DNA from: Stachybotrys elegans
Lineage: Eukaryota; Ascomycota; Sordariomycetes; Hypocreales; Stachybotryaceae
DNA length: 64,000 bases
Assembly (NCBI GenBank): GCA_020746835.1
Contig: JAGPNK010000011.1
Span: 868,001-932,000, forward strand
Reading direction: 5' to 3'
The notes beneath the pieces were generated by a model. The model had not been told where the DNA came from, ran no database searches, and was given only the letters and a program-made list of their open reading frames with translations. Made by a program: the position numbers and the translations under genes. Below, one piece after another: positions 53,738 to 64,000 of this stretch. Every line of letters begins with the position of its first letter. Within the stretch, counting starts at the first letter, position 1.

Positions 53738-54809
53738 TTAGTAGCCATAGGCCGCAAGGGCCTGCGCCGTCTCGCTCTTGGTGCCAGCGTTCTTCTTCGC
53801 CTCGGACAGTTGTCGGGAAGCGACCTTCTTGCGCTCGTAGTAAGCAAGACCCTTGGCCTTCCTGCGCTCCTCCAGACTGCGATGCATGTTAGCCGAGGTC
53901 GGTTCAACGGCCACCAGGAAGAAGAAACAACATACCGAGAAACGACATCCTGGTACTTCCAGCCAACCTCGTGGCTGAGACGGCCGACGGTGCAGTACTT
54001 GCGGCCAGGCTGGAGGCGGAGGACACGGAGAGCCTGGGGGACGACCATCTTCTTCTGCTTGTCGTAAGGAGGGGGGACACCCTCGAAGACCTTGAGGCGC
54101 TCAAGGGCGGCGGCACCGCGGGCAGTCTTGTGGGGGATCATGCCGCGGACGGCCTTGTAGAAGATGCGGGAGGGGGCGCGGAAGTGGAAGGGACCTGGAT
54201 GCTGTCAATATCGGACGCTGCGTCATGGCAGGCGGATTTCGTGGACTCACCACCGCGGGTGGGGTTGTATCGGGTCATCTTGCGGAGGTAGGCGTGGTAC
54301 TTGACTGCAGCAGAATCAGCAACCGTTCATGAAATGGATTCCTTCCCGTCGAGAGTCGGTGGTTGCAAGGCCGTCTGATCGAATCGGGTGTCGTGGGTGG
54401 GTGAGGGTGGACATACGCTTCGCGCGGAAGAACTCTCCAGAGATGTTGAGGGCCTCGCAGCGGACGACAACGATCTTCTGACCGCTGAGGAGCTGCTTGG
54501 CGACGATGCTGGCGAGACGGCCAAGGAGGTGGCCCTTGCCATCGATGACGACCTGTGGAAGAGAAAACATCTCGTCAGCCCTGATGCCGCACAAACCCGC
54601 CACTTTCGCTATGCCAATGTCCCTCGCTCCGAAACGGCGTCCCGAGGAAGGACGACGAGGTTTCCCAAAGCCCAGCACCATAGGTTCCCCTCATGCGTCG
54701 TCCAATCCCGATGCCTCCGAAGCAAGTGGCCATGCTCGCACAAAGTGGTTTTTTTGGTTTTTGGGTTTTTGGTTGGGGCTCTACTCACAACCGACTCGAA
54801 GGACGACAT
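53738..54809 (-). CDS. RPL16: 60S ribosomal protein L16 (L13a/uL13), 202 aa, five exons
   Basis: Minus-strand exons 54809-54789 (7 aa), 54552-54417, 54304-54251, 54194-53936 and 53876-53738; all junctions keep the frame. Sequence landmarks of uL13: [49 protein letters not shown], and the C-terminal A-Q-A-L-A-A-Y-G-Y. Length equals that of fungal L16. The introns, especially the first (236 bp), are larger than elsewhere in the window, as is usual in fungal ribosomal protein genes. Structural component of the large ribosomal subunit. Confidence 0.96.
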
Positions 54810-55694
54810 TGTACCGGTTTTCCGAGGAGGGATTGGAGAAGAAAAGGATACAAAGAGATCGGTCGACCACAAGAAAGAAACACACAAATCCTCAGACCGC
54901 GACGGTGCGGAAGATCTGCTTTGCTGTGCTGCTGGAAGGGGGGTTAGTGGTGCCCTGGGGGAGGTTTGTTGGCGTGAAGTTGTCGCGATAGTGATAGACT
55001 GCGAAAAATCCAAGTTCCGCTCGAGGGCTGGTTGTGCCTTTGGGGCTAGGCGCACTAAGCTGCTTGTGGAAAGGGTCCCTCCGGCCTGTGAGCGACGAGG
55101 GCTGACTTGCACCCAGACCTTAGGGCTGCGAGACCTAAATTGGTTGGTGTGCGTCCCGGACCTTTCCCGACCATTCCATCCCACCTCTCTCTCTCTCTCT
55201 CGGCCTTTCTCTTTTTCCGCTCGCCTGATCCTCACCGAGAGCCTCCGATCACCAATCCTACCAAAAATCCCTGTAGCGGGCGACAGGGATGCTGCCTGTT
55301 TGCGAGTTACACGTGAGCTGGCTTGCTTGCCCTGGAAACACCGAAAATGACATAATGCCAAACATTTGAGGGCCCATGCCAAGTGGAAGGAAGGGCGAGG
55401 CCATGATGATTGGATTACGAGAGGCGAATGCGTGTCAGGCCATCACATGATGGTTCCCTTGACCCGAGCTGAACGACGTAGGCATGACGAGGGCATATTG
55501 TCCATAAAATCTATTATACAGCAGCAGCTAGGTCTATCGCAAGCAAAGGCTAGATGCATGGCCGATATCCATCTGATACAGAAACAATTGTCATCAAGCG
55601 TAAAGTGCAGTGCCTATCAATCCTGTCAAATCTGTGTACCGCTTTCCAAGTAAGATCATCAAGTAGCACCTTTCGGTGAATCCCGTCGCAATGG
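54810..55694. other. intergenic, ribosomal gene promoter
   Basis: Contains a CT dinucleotide run (55181-55202, a pyrimidine tract typical of strong fungal promoters, but on the plus strand). No gene supported. Confidence 0.4.
55181..55202. repeat. (CT)n run
   Basis: About nine CT units in the region upstream of the ribosomal protein gene. Confidence 0.7.
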
Positions 55695-56822
55695 CTACGA
55701 GTCCTTGGCGATGTCCAAAGTCTTCAACACAGCCTGGACCTGCTGAACCAGCTCCTTGCGCTTCATCCTGACCTCGGGAATGCCGTCCGTCTCAATGTTA
55801 TCCGCTTTTAGCACTATGTGCTGCATCAGCGACTCTGACAGTTTCCTGTGTTCCTCCTCACGCTTCTTGGCATCGGCGGGTGTCGCCTTAACGTATTTAT
55901 CGCACAGTGGTAGCCATCTGGTATTGAGATCCAGAGCCAGGTCCTCCAGATCCTTCATCGGGCCCGACTTTGCGCCTGAAGAAGGTACCGGAGGCGACTT
56001 GGAAGTCGGTGGGGATCGAGGAGGGTTAAGCGTTGAGCTGCTGTCGCGCGGGCTGCTGGCAGAGTCGCCATCGGCCCTGTCCGAGGCCTTTCCGCGCTTC
56101 TTTCTGCGTCGCTTCGACTTTTTATCATCGCGGGCGGCATCTCCCACAATGACCATCTCCTCTTCCGAGGGGCTGCTCCCATCGTAACCAACCTCCCCGA
56201 CCATGGCCATGAGTTCGCTCTTGTTCTTCACTCCGTAGTCTCGCACAGGGGCCGCGGGCTCCTTAAGCTGCTTTCCCTTGTAGAGGAGCTTGATATGTCG
56301 GGTGGCGCGATCGGACAAGTCCATCATAAGGCCGACGCGATCTCGCACATCTTTGACTCGAAGCTTGCCGTCACCGATTGTGTAGGCGGGGAAGTGGGCG
56401 GGGTATGTGACGCCTCGGTTCTTGATCAAGAGCACATCGTCCTCGGGTCCTGGAGGAGCTGCTGAGTGGGAGCGATGCTGGTGGTGATGGCTCGACAGAC
56501 CCAAGCCTGGGTCATCGAGATCCTGGGAGGTGATGTAGCTAAAGTCGTCGTCTGTGACAGCGGGTGCACCGCCGCCCATGGAGCTGTAAGGAGAAATTTG
56601 CTCGCGGCTGCTGGCCCAACCATATCTAGCCATGGTGATGGGAACTGCGACAAGGGCAGCGAGACTGCTATATATGACGGTCGGAGGGATGCCTAGAGTC
56701 TCGGAGAGATATTCGCTCGACTCCTGGAAGACGTTGGAAAGGTTGACAAATGTGCCGTTGAGGTATGAGGTGATGTTCTGAAGGGCACCAGAAGATGCCA
56801 CGATGGCCTGGCTGGAATCCAC
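55695..56822 (-). CDS. BAG-domain co-chaperone with membrane anchor (up to 375 aa)
   Basis: Single exon from 56822 in my reading, but the first codon there is GTG (A-A-G-GTG-G), not ATG, and an in-frame TAA lies five codons upstream; the first true ATG is at 56633 (CACCATGG, residue 64, M-A-R-Y-G-W). Upstream codons look real: they encode a membrane segment (V-I-Y-S-S-L-A-A-L-V-A-V-P-I). Further on: a ubiquitin-like region (L-R-V-K-D-V-R-D-R-V, I-K-L-L-Y-K-G-K-Q-L), a basic/Ser-rich linker (K-S-K-R-R-R-K-K-R), and a C-terminal BAG domain (L-A-L-D-L-N-T-R-W-L ... V-Q-Q-V-Q-A-V-L-K-T-L). BAG proteins are nucleotide-exchange factors for Hsp70; the layout resembles Snl1/BAG1 at the ER or nuclear envelope. 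An undetected first exon could supply the start. Confidence 0.85.
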   Translation of the reverse strand: MDSSQAIVASSGALQNITSYLNGTFVNLSNVFQESSEYLSETLGIPPTVIYSSLAALVAVPITMARYGWASSREQISPYSSMGGGAPAVTDDDFSYITSQDLDDPGLGLSSHHHQHRSHSAAPPGPEDDVLLIKNRGVTYPAHFPAYTIGDGKLRVKDVRDRVGLMMDLSDRATRHIKLLYKGKQLKEPAAPVRDYGVKNKSELMAMVGEVGYDGSSPSEEEMVIVGDAARDDKKSKRRRKKRGKASDRADGDSASSPRDSSSTLNPPRSPPTSKSPPVPSSGAKSGPMKDLEDLALDLNTRWLPLCDKYVKATPADAKKREEEHRKLSESLMQHIVLKADNIETDGIPEVRMKRKELVQQVQAVLKTLDIAKDS

Positions 56823-59011
56823 CTTGTCTGGGTTTTAAGGTGACCTGGGGAAGGACACCTTGACAGTGATGAAGTGGATGGGGAAGATGGCGCTGCTCAC
56901 GAGGCGGACGTAAGGCAAGGCGGCGTGTGGTGCCCGCTCGGTTTGGGCGTGGGTGCGCGGGTGAAGCGCTGACCGATTCGTCCCACTGAGGGCGATGTGG
57001 TGATTCGCAGAGTGCAAGCTGCACAATCTCAAGGATGCAGGAGCACCAGAGAGGGTGACGGCAGTCTTGCGGGGATGACAGGGCCTGATCAAGGGTCCTC
57101 CCAGCAAGCGACCTAAGGCTGGAGGAGAGTTGGTTCTGGCGCAAAGCGGGAGACGGACGATAAAACGGCAGACAGTAGGACGGGGTAGAGTGAGTTGTCA
57201 GTGGGGGTGCGTTGGTCGATTTGGTTCGTCGGCAGCCGTGGTGGTGGTGGTGGTGGTGGTGGTGCGGAATGCGGGCGAGGGGTGGGAAGACGCGGCTCGT
57301 CTCGCTTGGAGGGCTTCGAGGCCAGTGTTCTGGAGAGGGGTTGACGTAGTTGGTCAGACGGCGAAGAATCTGGATGGACGATGCCAGAACAGGCCACCGG
57401 TTACGAGATGGTTATTGGACGGGATGGAGCAGGCGTCGGGAGTTGGTAGTATAGTGCGGATAATTTTCAGTGGGGAAGTGAAACGAATGCGCGGCCGACG
57501 GTGACGGGACAGGTGACAGAGCGCGGGCGATCGTGGAAGGGGATGCCAAGGCGATCAATGCTCGTGCAGCGCAGGCGTGGTTGATGGTAGAGTAGAGGCA
57601 GCGGAGGACATTAGGAGATGCGACGAAGCTATTTTCAGCGCACGGGATGTACTCCTATACTACCTGGGAAGGACAGATGGGAGATTAGAATTTTCGAAGT
57701 ACATCCAAAGTTGCTGGATCAAAGTCAGGTGACCGGAAGGTACCGTCCTTCTGAATGAATGCCTTGGGAGGGGCATTTCGGCCTTGGAGGTTCCCATCTC
57801 AGGGTCGGTTAGAGTCAGTAGAAAGACATGCCATGGGTTCGCACGCATAATGGGCTACTTCCTACAACAGCAGCAACGTCCAGCTGCCTCGTTCATCTCG
57901 TGAGGGTGTTCTGGAAATGGCAAACCGGGACCCAAGATCTACAAGGGACATGGTACAGCCATGAATTGAATGGTGGGGATTCCAGGGTCCATCCAAACCT
58001 TCAACCTGGCATGCCGCCTCGTGTTGCTCCCTGGTGACGCAAGATCAAGCACTGCATGTCTGTACCGATTCCAGGCAATTGGGACAAGGCCATTGAGTGT
58101 CACGAACAGCACGGGTGCAACGCCGCTCTATCGTGCTGTCTGCCATCTTGGCTCGACTCAGCGACGGGCGAATTCGGGTACAGGAGGGAGCGACTTGTCA
58201 TTTCCACTCATTTGGGTGTTGTAGATCAATACCTGCTGGCCTCGCGGATCACCCGTTGGGCTCGAACTGTGTGACAGTTAATATCGGGGAGCAACATAGG
58301 GCGGACGGTATTGCGCCAGCCATACCGCGTACCCAGTGGATTGGATGTTGGATGGGCACTAACAGATGTAGGTGAGGCATCTGACGAACGATAGGTGCCT
58401 GTCATTGGAAATTGCAAGTAAATTCACAACCAATACACAAGCGCCACAGAGCAAGACAGATACAAGAATATGGTTCTCATGACAAAGAATATTTCATTTG
58501 AAGCCATTACACTCACAATTCATCATCTCTTTCTCAACATGACTTTCTCAATGCGACCGCGTGAAAGACACGTGTCTAGGGTAGACCAGCACGCCACTGA
58601 ATATAACGTCATGGTGGCTGAATAAGCCTTCGCCAGATCACAAGCAAAACGGACGGCCCGGCTGACTGTCTGCGATCAGAATCTGGCACCATATTATTAG
58701 ACGAAGGTACAGAATTAGTATCGGAGCGATGACCAAGACAGACGCCAAAAATCATTCCAAATATGTACAGTGAATCATCTCTGTTGGATGAGGAATCATT
58801 ACTGATGCTACCCTCCTATCTGCCCTTGCCCCTCGTCTATGACAAATACTTAGCCAGTTCTTGCTGCATCTGGAGCTCCACCCGCTTCCTATCTAGTCTG
58901 CATCTCCAATTCACGCAATCGTCCTTGCATATTGAGTCGCCCCTCTCCATTGGCCTCCGTCATATTTAAATACCGTCGTATCCATCCATCTCAACTTCAG
59001 TATCATCTTCA
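56823..59011. other. long gene-free stretch
   Basis: 5' flank of the BAG gene (possibly hiding a first exon), a (GTG)n run at 57237-57262, and the glutaredoxin promoter at the right. No gene supported. Confidence 0.4.
57237..57262. repeat. (GTG)n microsatellite
   Basis: Eight to nine GTG units, in the 5' flank of the BAG gene. Confidence 0.8.
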
Positions 59012-59507
59012 ATGAACTTCTTCCGATCATTCTTCTCCACATCCACCGCCGCCATGTCTGAAGCCAGCAAGCAAAAGGTTCAGCAGCTCATCAACGACAA
59101 TGCTGTTGGTACGTCACGAAACCTGCAGCCGCCTGTATAGCAGAAGGCTGCGCCTGTCCCTCACCGAGTCCCGCTGACCAAGAACAGTCGTCTTCTCCAA
59201 GTCCTACTGCCCCTACTGCAGCCAGACCAAGTCTACCCTGAGAAGCTTCGACGCCAAGGCTGAAGTCCTTGAGCTGGACAACCTCGGTAAGCCACTTACG
59301 CTGTGCCACCCCTCCCGTCTGGCCAAGTGCTGACATGCCGCAGAGGACGGCAGCGACCTCCAGGCCGCGCTCCAGGCCATTACCGGCCAGCGCACCGTGC
59401 CCAACATCTTCATCGCCAAGAAGCACATTGGCGGAAACTCGGACCTCCAGGCCCTTGCCTCCGACGGCAACCTGAAGACCATGCTGCAGGATGCCGGTGC
59501 TTTGTAG
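59012..59507 (+). CDS. GRX1: dithiol glutaredoxin (119 aa)
   Basis: Exons 59012-59108, 59188-59286 and 59344-59507; introns of 79 and 57 bp keep the frame (A-V-V-F-S-K and L-E-D-G-S). Active site C-P-Y-C in S-K-S-Y-C-P-Y-C, glutathione-binding T-V-P-N-I-F-I and G-G-N-S-D-L are all present. Reduces disulfides and glutathionylated proteins with GSH. The first 14 aa (M-N-F-F-R-S-F-F-S-T-S-T-A-A) look like a short mitochondrial presequence; a second in-frame ATG (codon 15, GCCGCCATG) would give a cytosolic form of 105 aa. This mirrors the dual starts of yeast Grx2. Confidence 0.95.
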
Positions 59508-59807
59508 GTTGAGACGGAACGGAGCCTCTGTACTGGGCTAATTACCGTACGAGAGCAAGTCCTAAGCTGTAGAATTACACCAGGCGCATGTGGACTGGGA
59601 TAAAGCAGTTTCCCGCGCAAGAGGTTAATATACCCACATAGAAATAAAGAACTCGCGATTGAGGACCCCTTATGCTTTTGCACAGAACTTTGGTGATGTG
59701 CGTCCAATTGAGTGGGACTATATTCTTCAAGGAAGCTACCATTCCTCCTTGCTGATACTATACATTTTGAGTAATACAAGACTTTTTGTTAGTTGGGCGA
59801 CCTGTAG
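59508..59807. other. convergent intergenic
   Basis: 300 bp between the glutaredoxin and AIM18-like stop codons; nothing recognised. Confidence 0.4.
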
Positions 59808-60962
59808 TTATATAACTTGCGTAGCCACGGTGCCAATGGGCCGTTCTACAAACTCCATGACTCCCTCAATGATGTTCTGCCTGGCGCCTTCGGAAGCCAC
59901 CTTGCTGCCAGCTAGGTAGTTGAGCCACAGGAGAGTCGACACTCTCGGCTCGGCGACGGTTCCAAGGAGTTCCTTGGCACCCTTGCCATCGTCAAAGAGG
60001 ACCGACAGCTTGCCCTGCCCATCTCGAAGCAGGAACAGGTCCTTGTTCTTCTGCACCTTGCCACGGTTGAACATCTGCTTGAAGGTCTGCATGGCAGCAC
60101 CAAACGCCTCGTCGCTAAAGTTGGGGTTATGCTGCGACCGTGCCGCAATGGCGCGCACGAAGCCGTTGCGCAGGTGGTGGAAGTCCGTATCGCGAACGGG
60201 AGTAATGTGCAGGAGGGAGCGGCAGCCGGCGTCGTTGAGTATGGCATTCCATGTCTCCTCCCCCTCAGCAGCGTCCCTCAGCGCCTTTCGCAAAGCATCC
60301 TTCTCGGACGGAATGAGGGTGGTTGCCATGGGGTTGATCTTGCTGACCAAGTATTTCTGGAGCTGAGCAATGTCCTGAGTTGCGACGTAGAAGCCCATCA
60401 CGTACACCTCGAAGCCAAGAAAGGTCACGGTTCTCGTGCCCAGACCGACGAGAGTAAACTCGGTGCCTTGTTCGTCACGGAGGGCTGTGGCCAGCGGGGC
60501 ATTGCCCACACCGGGCTGGGAGGTTGCCGAGGCCGGTACGTCCATGACAACGGTGCGGGGGAGTGCCGGAACGACCTTATTCCCCGTGGGGACCAGCTGG
60601 CGTCCTTCCTCATCATGCACGACGACCTTGCGCTTCTCGCCAGCCTCGGTCTTGAAGGTCTGGGTGGGTATTGGTGTGTCGCATTTGACGGTGCGCTTCT
60701 CCTTCTCGCGGTCGAGGTCGATGGCCTGCTTCAGCTTCCAGGAGGTGTAGATGATTCCTATGAAGCCCGCAATGGCACCGGCGGCGAGGAATGCCGTTCG
60801 GTTCTGCTGGTACTCGCGGTGCCGGTCATTGAGCTTGTTGAGATCGTACTCGTGGGATAGACGTGAAGACCGTCGCTGGGAAAAGATGGTACGACGGGTT
60901 GCTTGTGTGTGGCAGCGGGCGCATGTGCGCAGGGCCGGGCGCAGAGACCGGGGCTGGAGCAT
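59808..60962 (-). CDS. AIM18: AIM18-like mitochondrial protein, chalcone isomerase-like fold (384 aa)
   Basis: Single exon; ATG at 60962. N-terminal basic/Ser presequence (M-L-Q-P-R-S-L-R-P-A-L-R-T) and one membrane helix (A-F-L-A-A-G-A-I-A-G-F-I-G-I-I) place it at the mitochondrial inner membrane. The C-terminal 230 aa carry the chalcone-isomerase-like pattern G-L-G-T-R-T-V-T-F-L-G-F-E-V-Y-V-M-G-F-Y and F-L-L-R-D-G-Q-G-K-L. Fungal AIM18/FMP22 proteins have this layout and length; they bind heme in yeast according to recent work as I recall, and affect mitochondrial inheritance. Molecular role otherwise unclear. Confidence 0.88.
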   Translation of the reverse strand: MLQPRSLRPALRTCARCHTQATRRTIFSQRRSSRLSHEYDLNKLNDRHREYQQNRTAFLAAGAIAGFIGIIYTSWKLKQAIDLDREKEKRTVKCDTPIPTQTFKTEAGEKRKVVVHDEEGRQLVPTGNKVVPALPRTVVMDVPASATSQPGVGNAPLATALRDEQGTEFTLVGLGTRTVTFLGFEVYVMGFYVATQDIAQLQKYLVSKINPMATTLIPSEKDALRKALRDAAEGEETWNAILNDAGCRSLLHITPVRDTDFHHLRNGFVRAIAARSQHNPNFSDEAFGAAMQTFKQMFNRGKVQKNKDLFLLRDGQGKLSVLFDDGKGAKELLGTVAEPRVSTLLWLNYLAGSKVASEGARQNIIEGVMEFVERPIGTVATQVI

Positions 60963-61982
60963 TCTGACGGTCTGTAACTTGGGCGCGACGAAACGACCAA
61001 AGACAATGGGATCTCGTGAGTGTTTAGTAACTGTTTCCGCAAGCCAGATCTGGTTATGTCATGGGTTGATGGTGATCGTGGCATGGCAAGCCCAGGCACG
61101 TGATTTAGACAGGTACCTGGCACGGGCAGGCCCGAGGGTACCTTGGTACGCAACATGCAGCTGCCTTGGGATAGGGCGGATGCATCATGTACCGGCACAG
61201 AGCCTGGTCTTCTGGTCAAAACATGCGTCACAGGGCGGTTCGTACCACGGTTCATTGGCCCAAGGATGTAGCCCACTCCCTGAATCAGAAGCCGGATCTC
61301 TTCATCATCTGGTTTCAGACCTTTTAATTTGGTCGGGCGCCACGGAGCTGTCGAGCAATTAAACCTCGTGGTGGGAAGCAATGTGGCAGGTCCAGATGTC
61401 AAGTACCTCCAGAGTCCTTGCGGGACATAGGGGCCCCGTACCCCGCTGGACCGCCTAAGCCCGCACCTGCAGCCCCTATCAGGTGCCTGTAGTCATTCCC
61501 GCCCGCCATTAGAGGACCAGGTGGGCAGCAGGCGATGCCCTACCTGTGGCTGGTGTACAAGTACGAGGCGAGATCTAGAGCTCGCCATGTGACCTCCTGT
61601 ACTTGTACATAGGTGGCGCTCCATTCCATGAGGCTTACTCCGCCAATCCTGCCTTAAGTCACCACCCCGACATCACTACCTGGTACTTCTGGCCAGCCTG
61701 ACTAAAGGTACTAGGTACCAAACAAGCGCCCGATAAACACCATCACCGAAGCATCTCTGCTCAACTTCAACTCTCCTGGTGCAACACACTGCCTTCACGA
61801 TACACGAAGCGACGCCCATATCTGCAGAACCCGCCATCTCCCTCGCACTCTTGCTCCTCTCCTCTCTCCCCTCTCTCGAGCCAATCCGCGTCTCGACCCT
61901 CCCTGGTTGTTTGTTGTGCCCTGCGTCGCTCGCTCCCTGACGGAGCAAGCCCTCGCAACCCCCCACCTACTTCCCCGTCATC
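60963..61982. other. divergent promoter region, AIM18-like and GRR1 genes
   Basis: About 1 kb. Contains several AGGTAC/GGTACCT motifs (61109-61145, 61707-61720), common in Hypocreales promoters, and a CT-rich leader (61840-61880) before the GRR1 ATG. No gene supported. Confidence 0.45.
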
Positions 61983-64000
61983 ATGGCGCCGCCTGTTGTT
62001 TTGGCGGCGAGGTCTGCCAACGGCGTGCCCTCGACCGCCGGGGGCAGCAACAACGGTGGTGCGGCGACACCCGTCTCACCTGACGATCCAGAAGACTCTC
62101 GCACCTCGTCGTCGACCAACTCGCCCGCCCCTGCTGACAACGAAGAGTCCGACTTCTTCCTCGCCGCCAACGACTCCCAGTCATCCCTCGGCGTCTCCAA
62201 CTTCCAAGACATGCAGGTCGTCGATGATGTCTGCTGGCCTCCGGTGAACCGCCTGCCTAACGAGATCCTCATCAGCATCTTCGCCAAGCTCAGCGCCTCG
62301 TCCGATCTGTACCACTGCATGCTCGTCTCCAAGCGCTGGGCTCGCAATACCGTCGATCTTCTCTGGCATCGTCCCGCCTGTTCAAACTGGAAGAACCACA
62401 GCGCCATCTGCCGTACTCTCACTGTAGAACGTCCCTTCTTCAACTACCGCGATTTCATCAAGCGTCTCAACCTCGCCTCCATCGCCGAGGAGGTCAACGA
62501 CGGCAGCATCCAAGCCCTCTCCGTTTGCACACGCATCGAGCGTCTCACGCTGACCAAGTGCCGTGGCCTCACCGACTCCGGCCTCATCTCTCTTGTCGAG
62601 AACAGTGCCTCCCTCCTTGCTCTGGATGTCTCCGAAGACAAGAACATCACTGAGCGGTCCATCCTCGCCATTGCTGAGCATTGCAAGCGCCTCCAGGGCC
62701 TCAACATTTCGGGATGCGAGAACGTCTCCAACGAGAGCATGATTACGCTTGCTCAGAACTGCAAATATGTCAAGAGGGTGTGTTTCTGATGCCTTGTGAT
62801 TCCCCGTACGCCATGCTGACTGTTCTAGCTCAAACTCAACGACTGCTCCCAGCTACGTGACGACGCTATCCTCGCTTTTGCCGAGAACTGCCCCAATATC
62901 CTCGAAATCGACCTTCATCAGTGCAACCAGATCGGCAACACCCCCGTTACATCTCTCTTGAAGAACGGGAACTGCCTCCGTGAGCTGCGCCTGGCCCACT
63001 GCGACATGATCGACGACAGCGCCTTTCTGTCCCTGCCCGCCGGCCAGACGTACGAGCACCTGCGTATACTCGACCTGACCAACTGCACTCGTCTCACCGA
63101 TGCAGCCGTCCAAAAAATCATTGGCTCAGCCCGTCGTCTGAGGAATCTCGTCCTCTCCAAGTGCCGAAACATCACCGACGTTGCCATTCAGGCCATTGCC
63201 ACGCTCGGCAAGAACCTACACTACGTTCACCTCGGCCACTGCGGTCAGATTACCGACCAGGGAGTCAAGCAGCTCATCCACAGCTGCAACCGAATCCGCT
63301 ACATCGATCTAGGATGCTGCGCTAACTTGACCGACGACTCCGTGAAGCGGCTGGCTCTTCTCCCTAAGCTCAAGAGGATAGGGTTGGTCAAGTGCAGCAA
63401 CATCACGGACGAGTCGGTCCTGACCCTGGCCGAGGCTGCCTACAGACCTCGAGTCAGGAGGAACGCCGAAGGCAAGCTGATTAGTTCAGAGTTCTACTCT
63501 TCCAGCTTGGAGCGCGTCCACCTCAGCTACTGTGTTAACCTTACGCTGAAGGTACGTCCCCTGCTCGAGTTCCCGTTCCCAAAGTGGCCCTGCAGCAGCT
63601 AACATGTACGGTGCAGAGCATAATGACGCTGCTCAACGCGTGCCCGCGCCTCACGCATCTCAGTCTCACGGGCGTCAATGCCTTTCAGCGCGACGAGTTC
63701 CAGCCATTCTGCCGACCCGCTCCTCCAGGTTCGTCGTCTGCTCCGTCGGCTGTGTCCCGCTAACACCCCTCTAGAGTTCACCCAGCACCAACGAGATGTC
63801 TTTTGCGTCTTCTCCGGCACCTCAGTTTCCAAGTTCCGCGATTTCCTCAACACCTCGCCCATGTTTGATGGGCTTCGCAAGAGTCTCCCCATCATGGAAT
63901 ACGAACCCTTTATGGGCCACCTTCCAATTGGGCGTCGTCCGGTGGCCGTACCTACGGCTCTGGCTCCTGTCGATGGCGAAGCATTCGATGATGAGATGGG
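61983..64000 (+). CDS. GRR1: GRR1-like F-box/leucine-rich-repeat protein, partial (3' end beyond window)
   Basis: Exons 61983-62777, 62829-63551, 63617-63728 and 63775 to the right edge; introns of 51, 65 and 46 bp keep the frame (K-R-L-K-L-N-D-C, T-L-K-S-I-M-T-L-L, A-P-P-E-F-T-Q-H). After a Ser/Pro-rich N-terminus, the F-box (V-N-R-L-P-N-E-I-L-I-S-I-F-A-K-L) begins near residue 88, followed by a long series of amino-acid-type LRRs (L-T-L-T-K-C-R-G-L-T-D, L-N-I-S-G-C-E-N-V-S, L-D-L-T-N-C-T-R-L-T-D, I-D-L-G-C-C-A-N-L-T-D). Matches Grr1/GrrA, substrate receptor of an SCF E3 ligase controlling nutrient signalling, cyclin turnover and, in Aspergillus, ascospore formation. The sequence is open to the last base, so the C-terminus is missing. 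Confidence 0.93.

Noticed and set aside
1..64000. CRISPR arrays, bacterial operons or prophage-like structure
   Set aside because: Intron-bearing fungal genes throughout; no regularly spaced repeats of CRISPR type.

Overview
The window is genomic DNA from a filamentous ascomycete, most likely a Hypocreales-type Sordariomycete. The evidence is: genes with short introns (about 47-93 bp, longer in the ribosomal protein gene) carrying GTRNGT-like donors, CTAAC/CTGAC branch sites and YAG acceptors; HET-domain, RTA1-like, DUF6536-like and fungal kinase-like families; and CT-rich leaders. Gene models were built by reading splice sites by eye and checking that reading frame and conserved protein motifs continue across each junction. 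No database search was possible.

Left part (1-46 kb), accessory in character. It holds three small Cys-rich 'MC' proteins (1.2, 2.9 and 6.4 kb), a secreted M14 carboxypeptidase (3.9-5.6 kb), a secreted subtilase (6.7-9.5 kb), an NmrA-like protein (11.4-12.5 kb), a P450 (13.1-14.8 kb), a decayed amine oxidase (15.8-16.5 kb), a DUF6536-like membrane protein with an internal TAG (17.9-20.1 kb), a LovD/class C beta-lactamase-like protein (20.8-22.0 kb), a 289-aa unknown next to a HET-domain gene (22.3-25.7 kb), a decayed gene (26.4-27.5 kb), an F-box protein cut short by a TAG (28.3-29.6 kb), ribokinase and a DEDDy exonuclease (30.2-32.4 kb), a six-exon CorA-like protein (33.0-34.7 kb), a kinase-like gene flanked by two tiny paralogous multi-exon genes (35.2-39.6 kb), an RTA1-like protein (40.6-41.7 kb), a tannase/feruloyl esterase (42.9-44.5 kb) and a small unknown (45.5-45.9 kb). 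All dispersed repeats found lie here: a TA-flanked MITE family (five copies), a second repeat with RIP-like transitions, and a long inverted-repeat element.

Right part (46.9-64 kb), conserved housekeeping: thymidylate synthase, a 110-aa conserved-looking unknown, Sec72, ribosomal protein L16/uL13, a BAG-domain protein, glutaredoxin, AIM18-like protein and the GRR1 F-box/LRR protein, which runs off the right edge. No transposon-like repeat was found there.

I do not see a convincing biosynthetic cluster. The most interesting items are the two tiny paralogues sharing an intron position around a kinase-like gene, the MC Cys-rich family, the HET/289-aa pair, and two separate Trp(TGG)-to-TAG nonsense changes in genes that otherwise read as intact.
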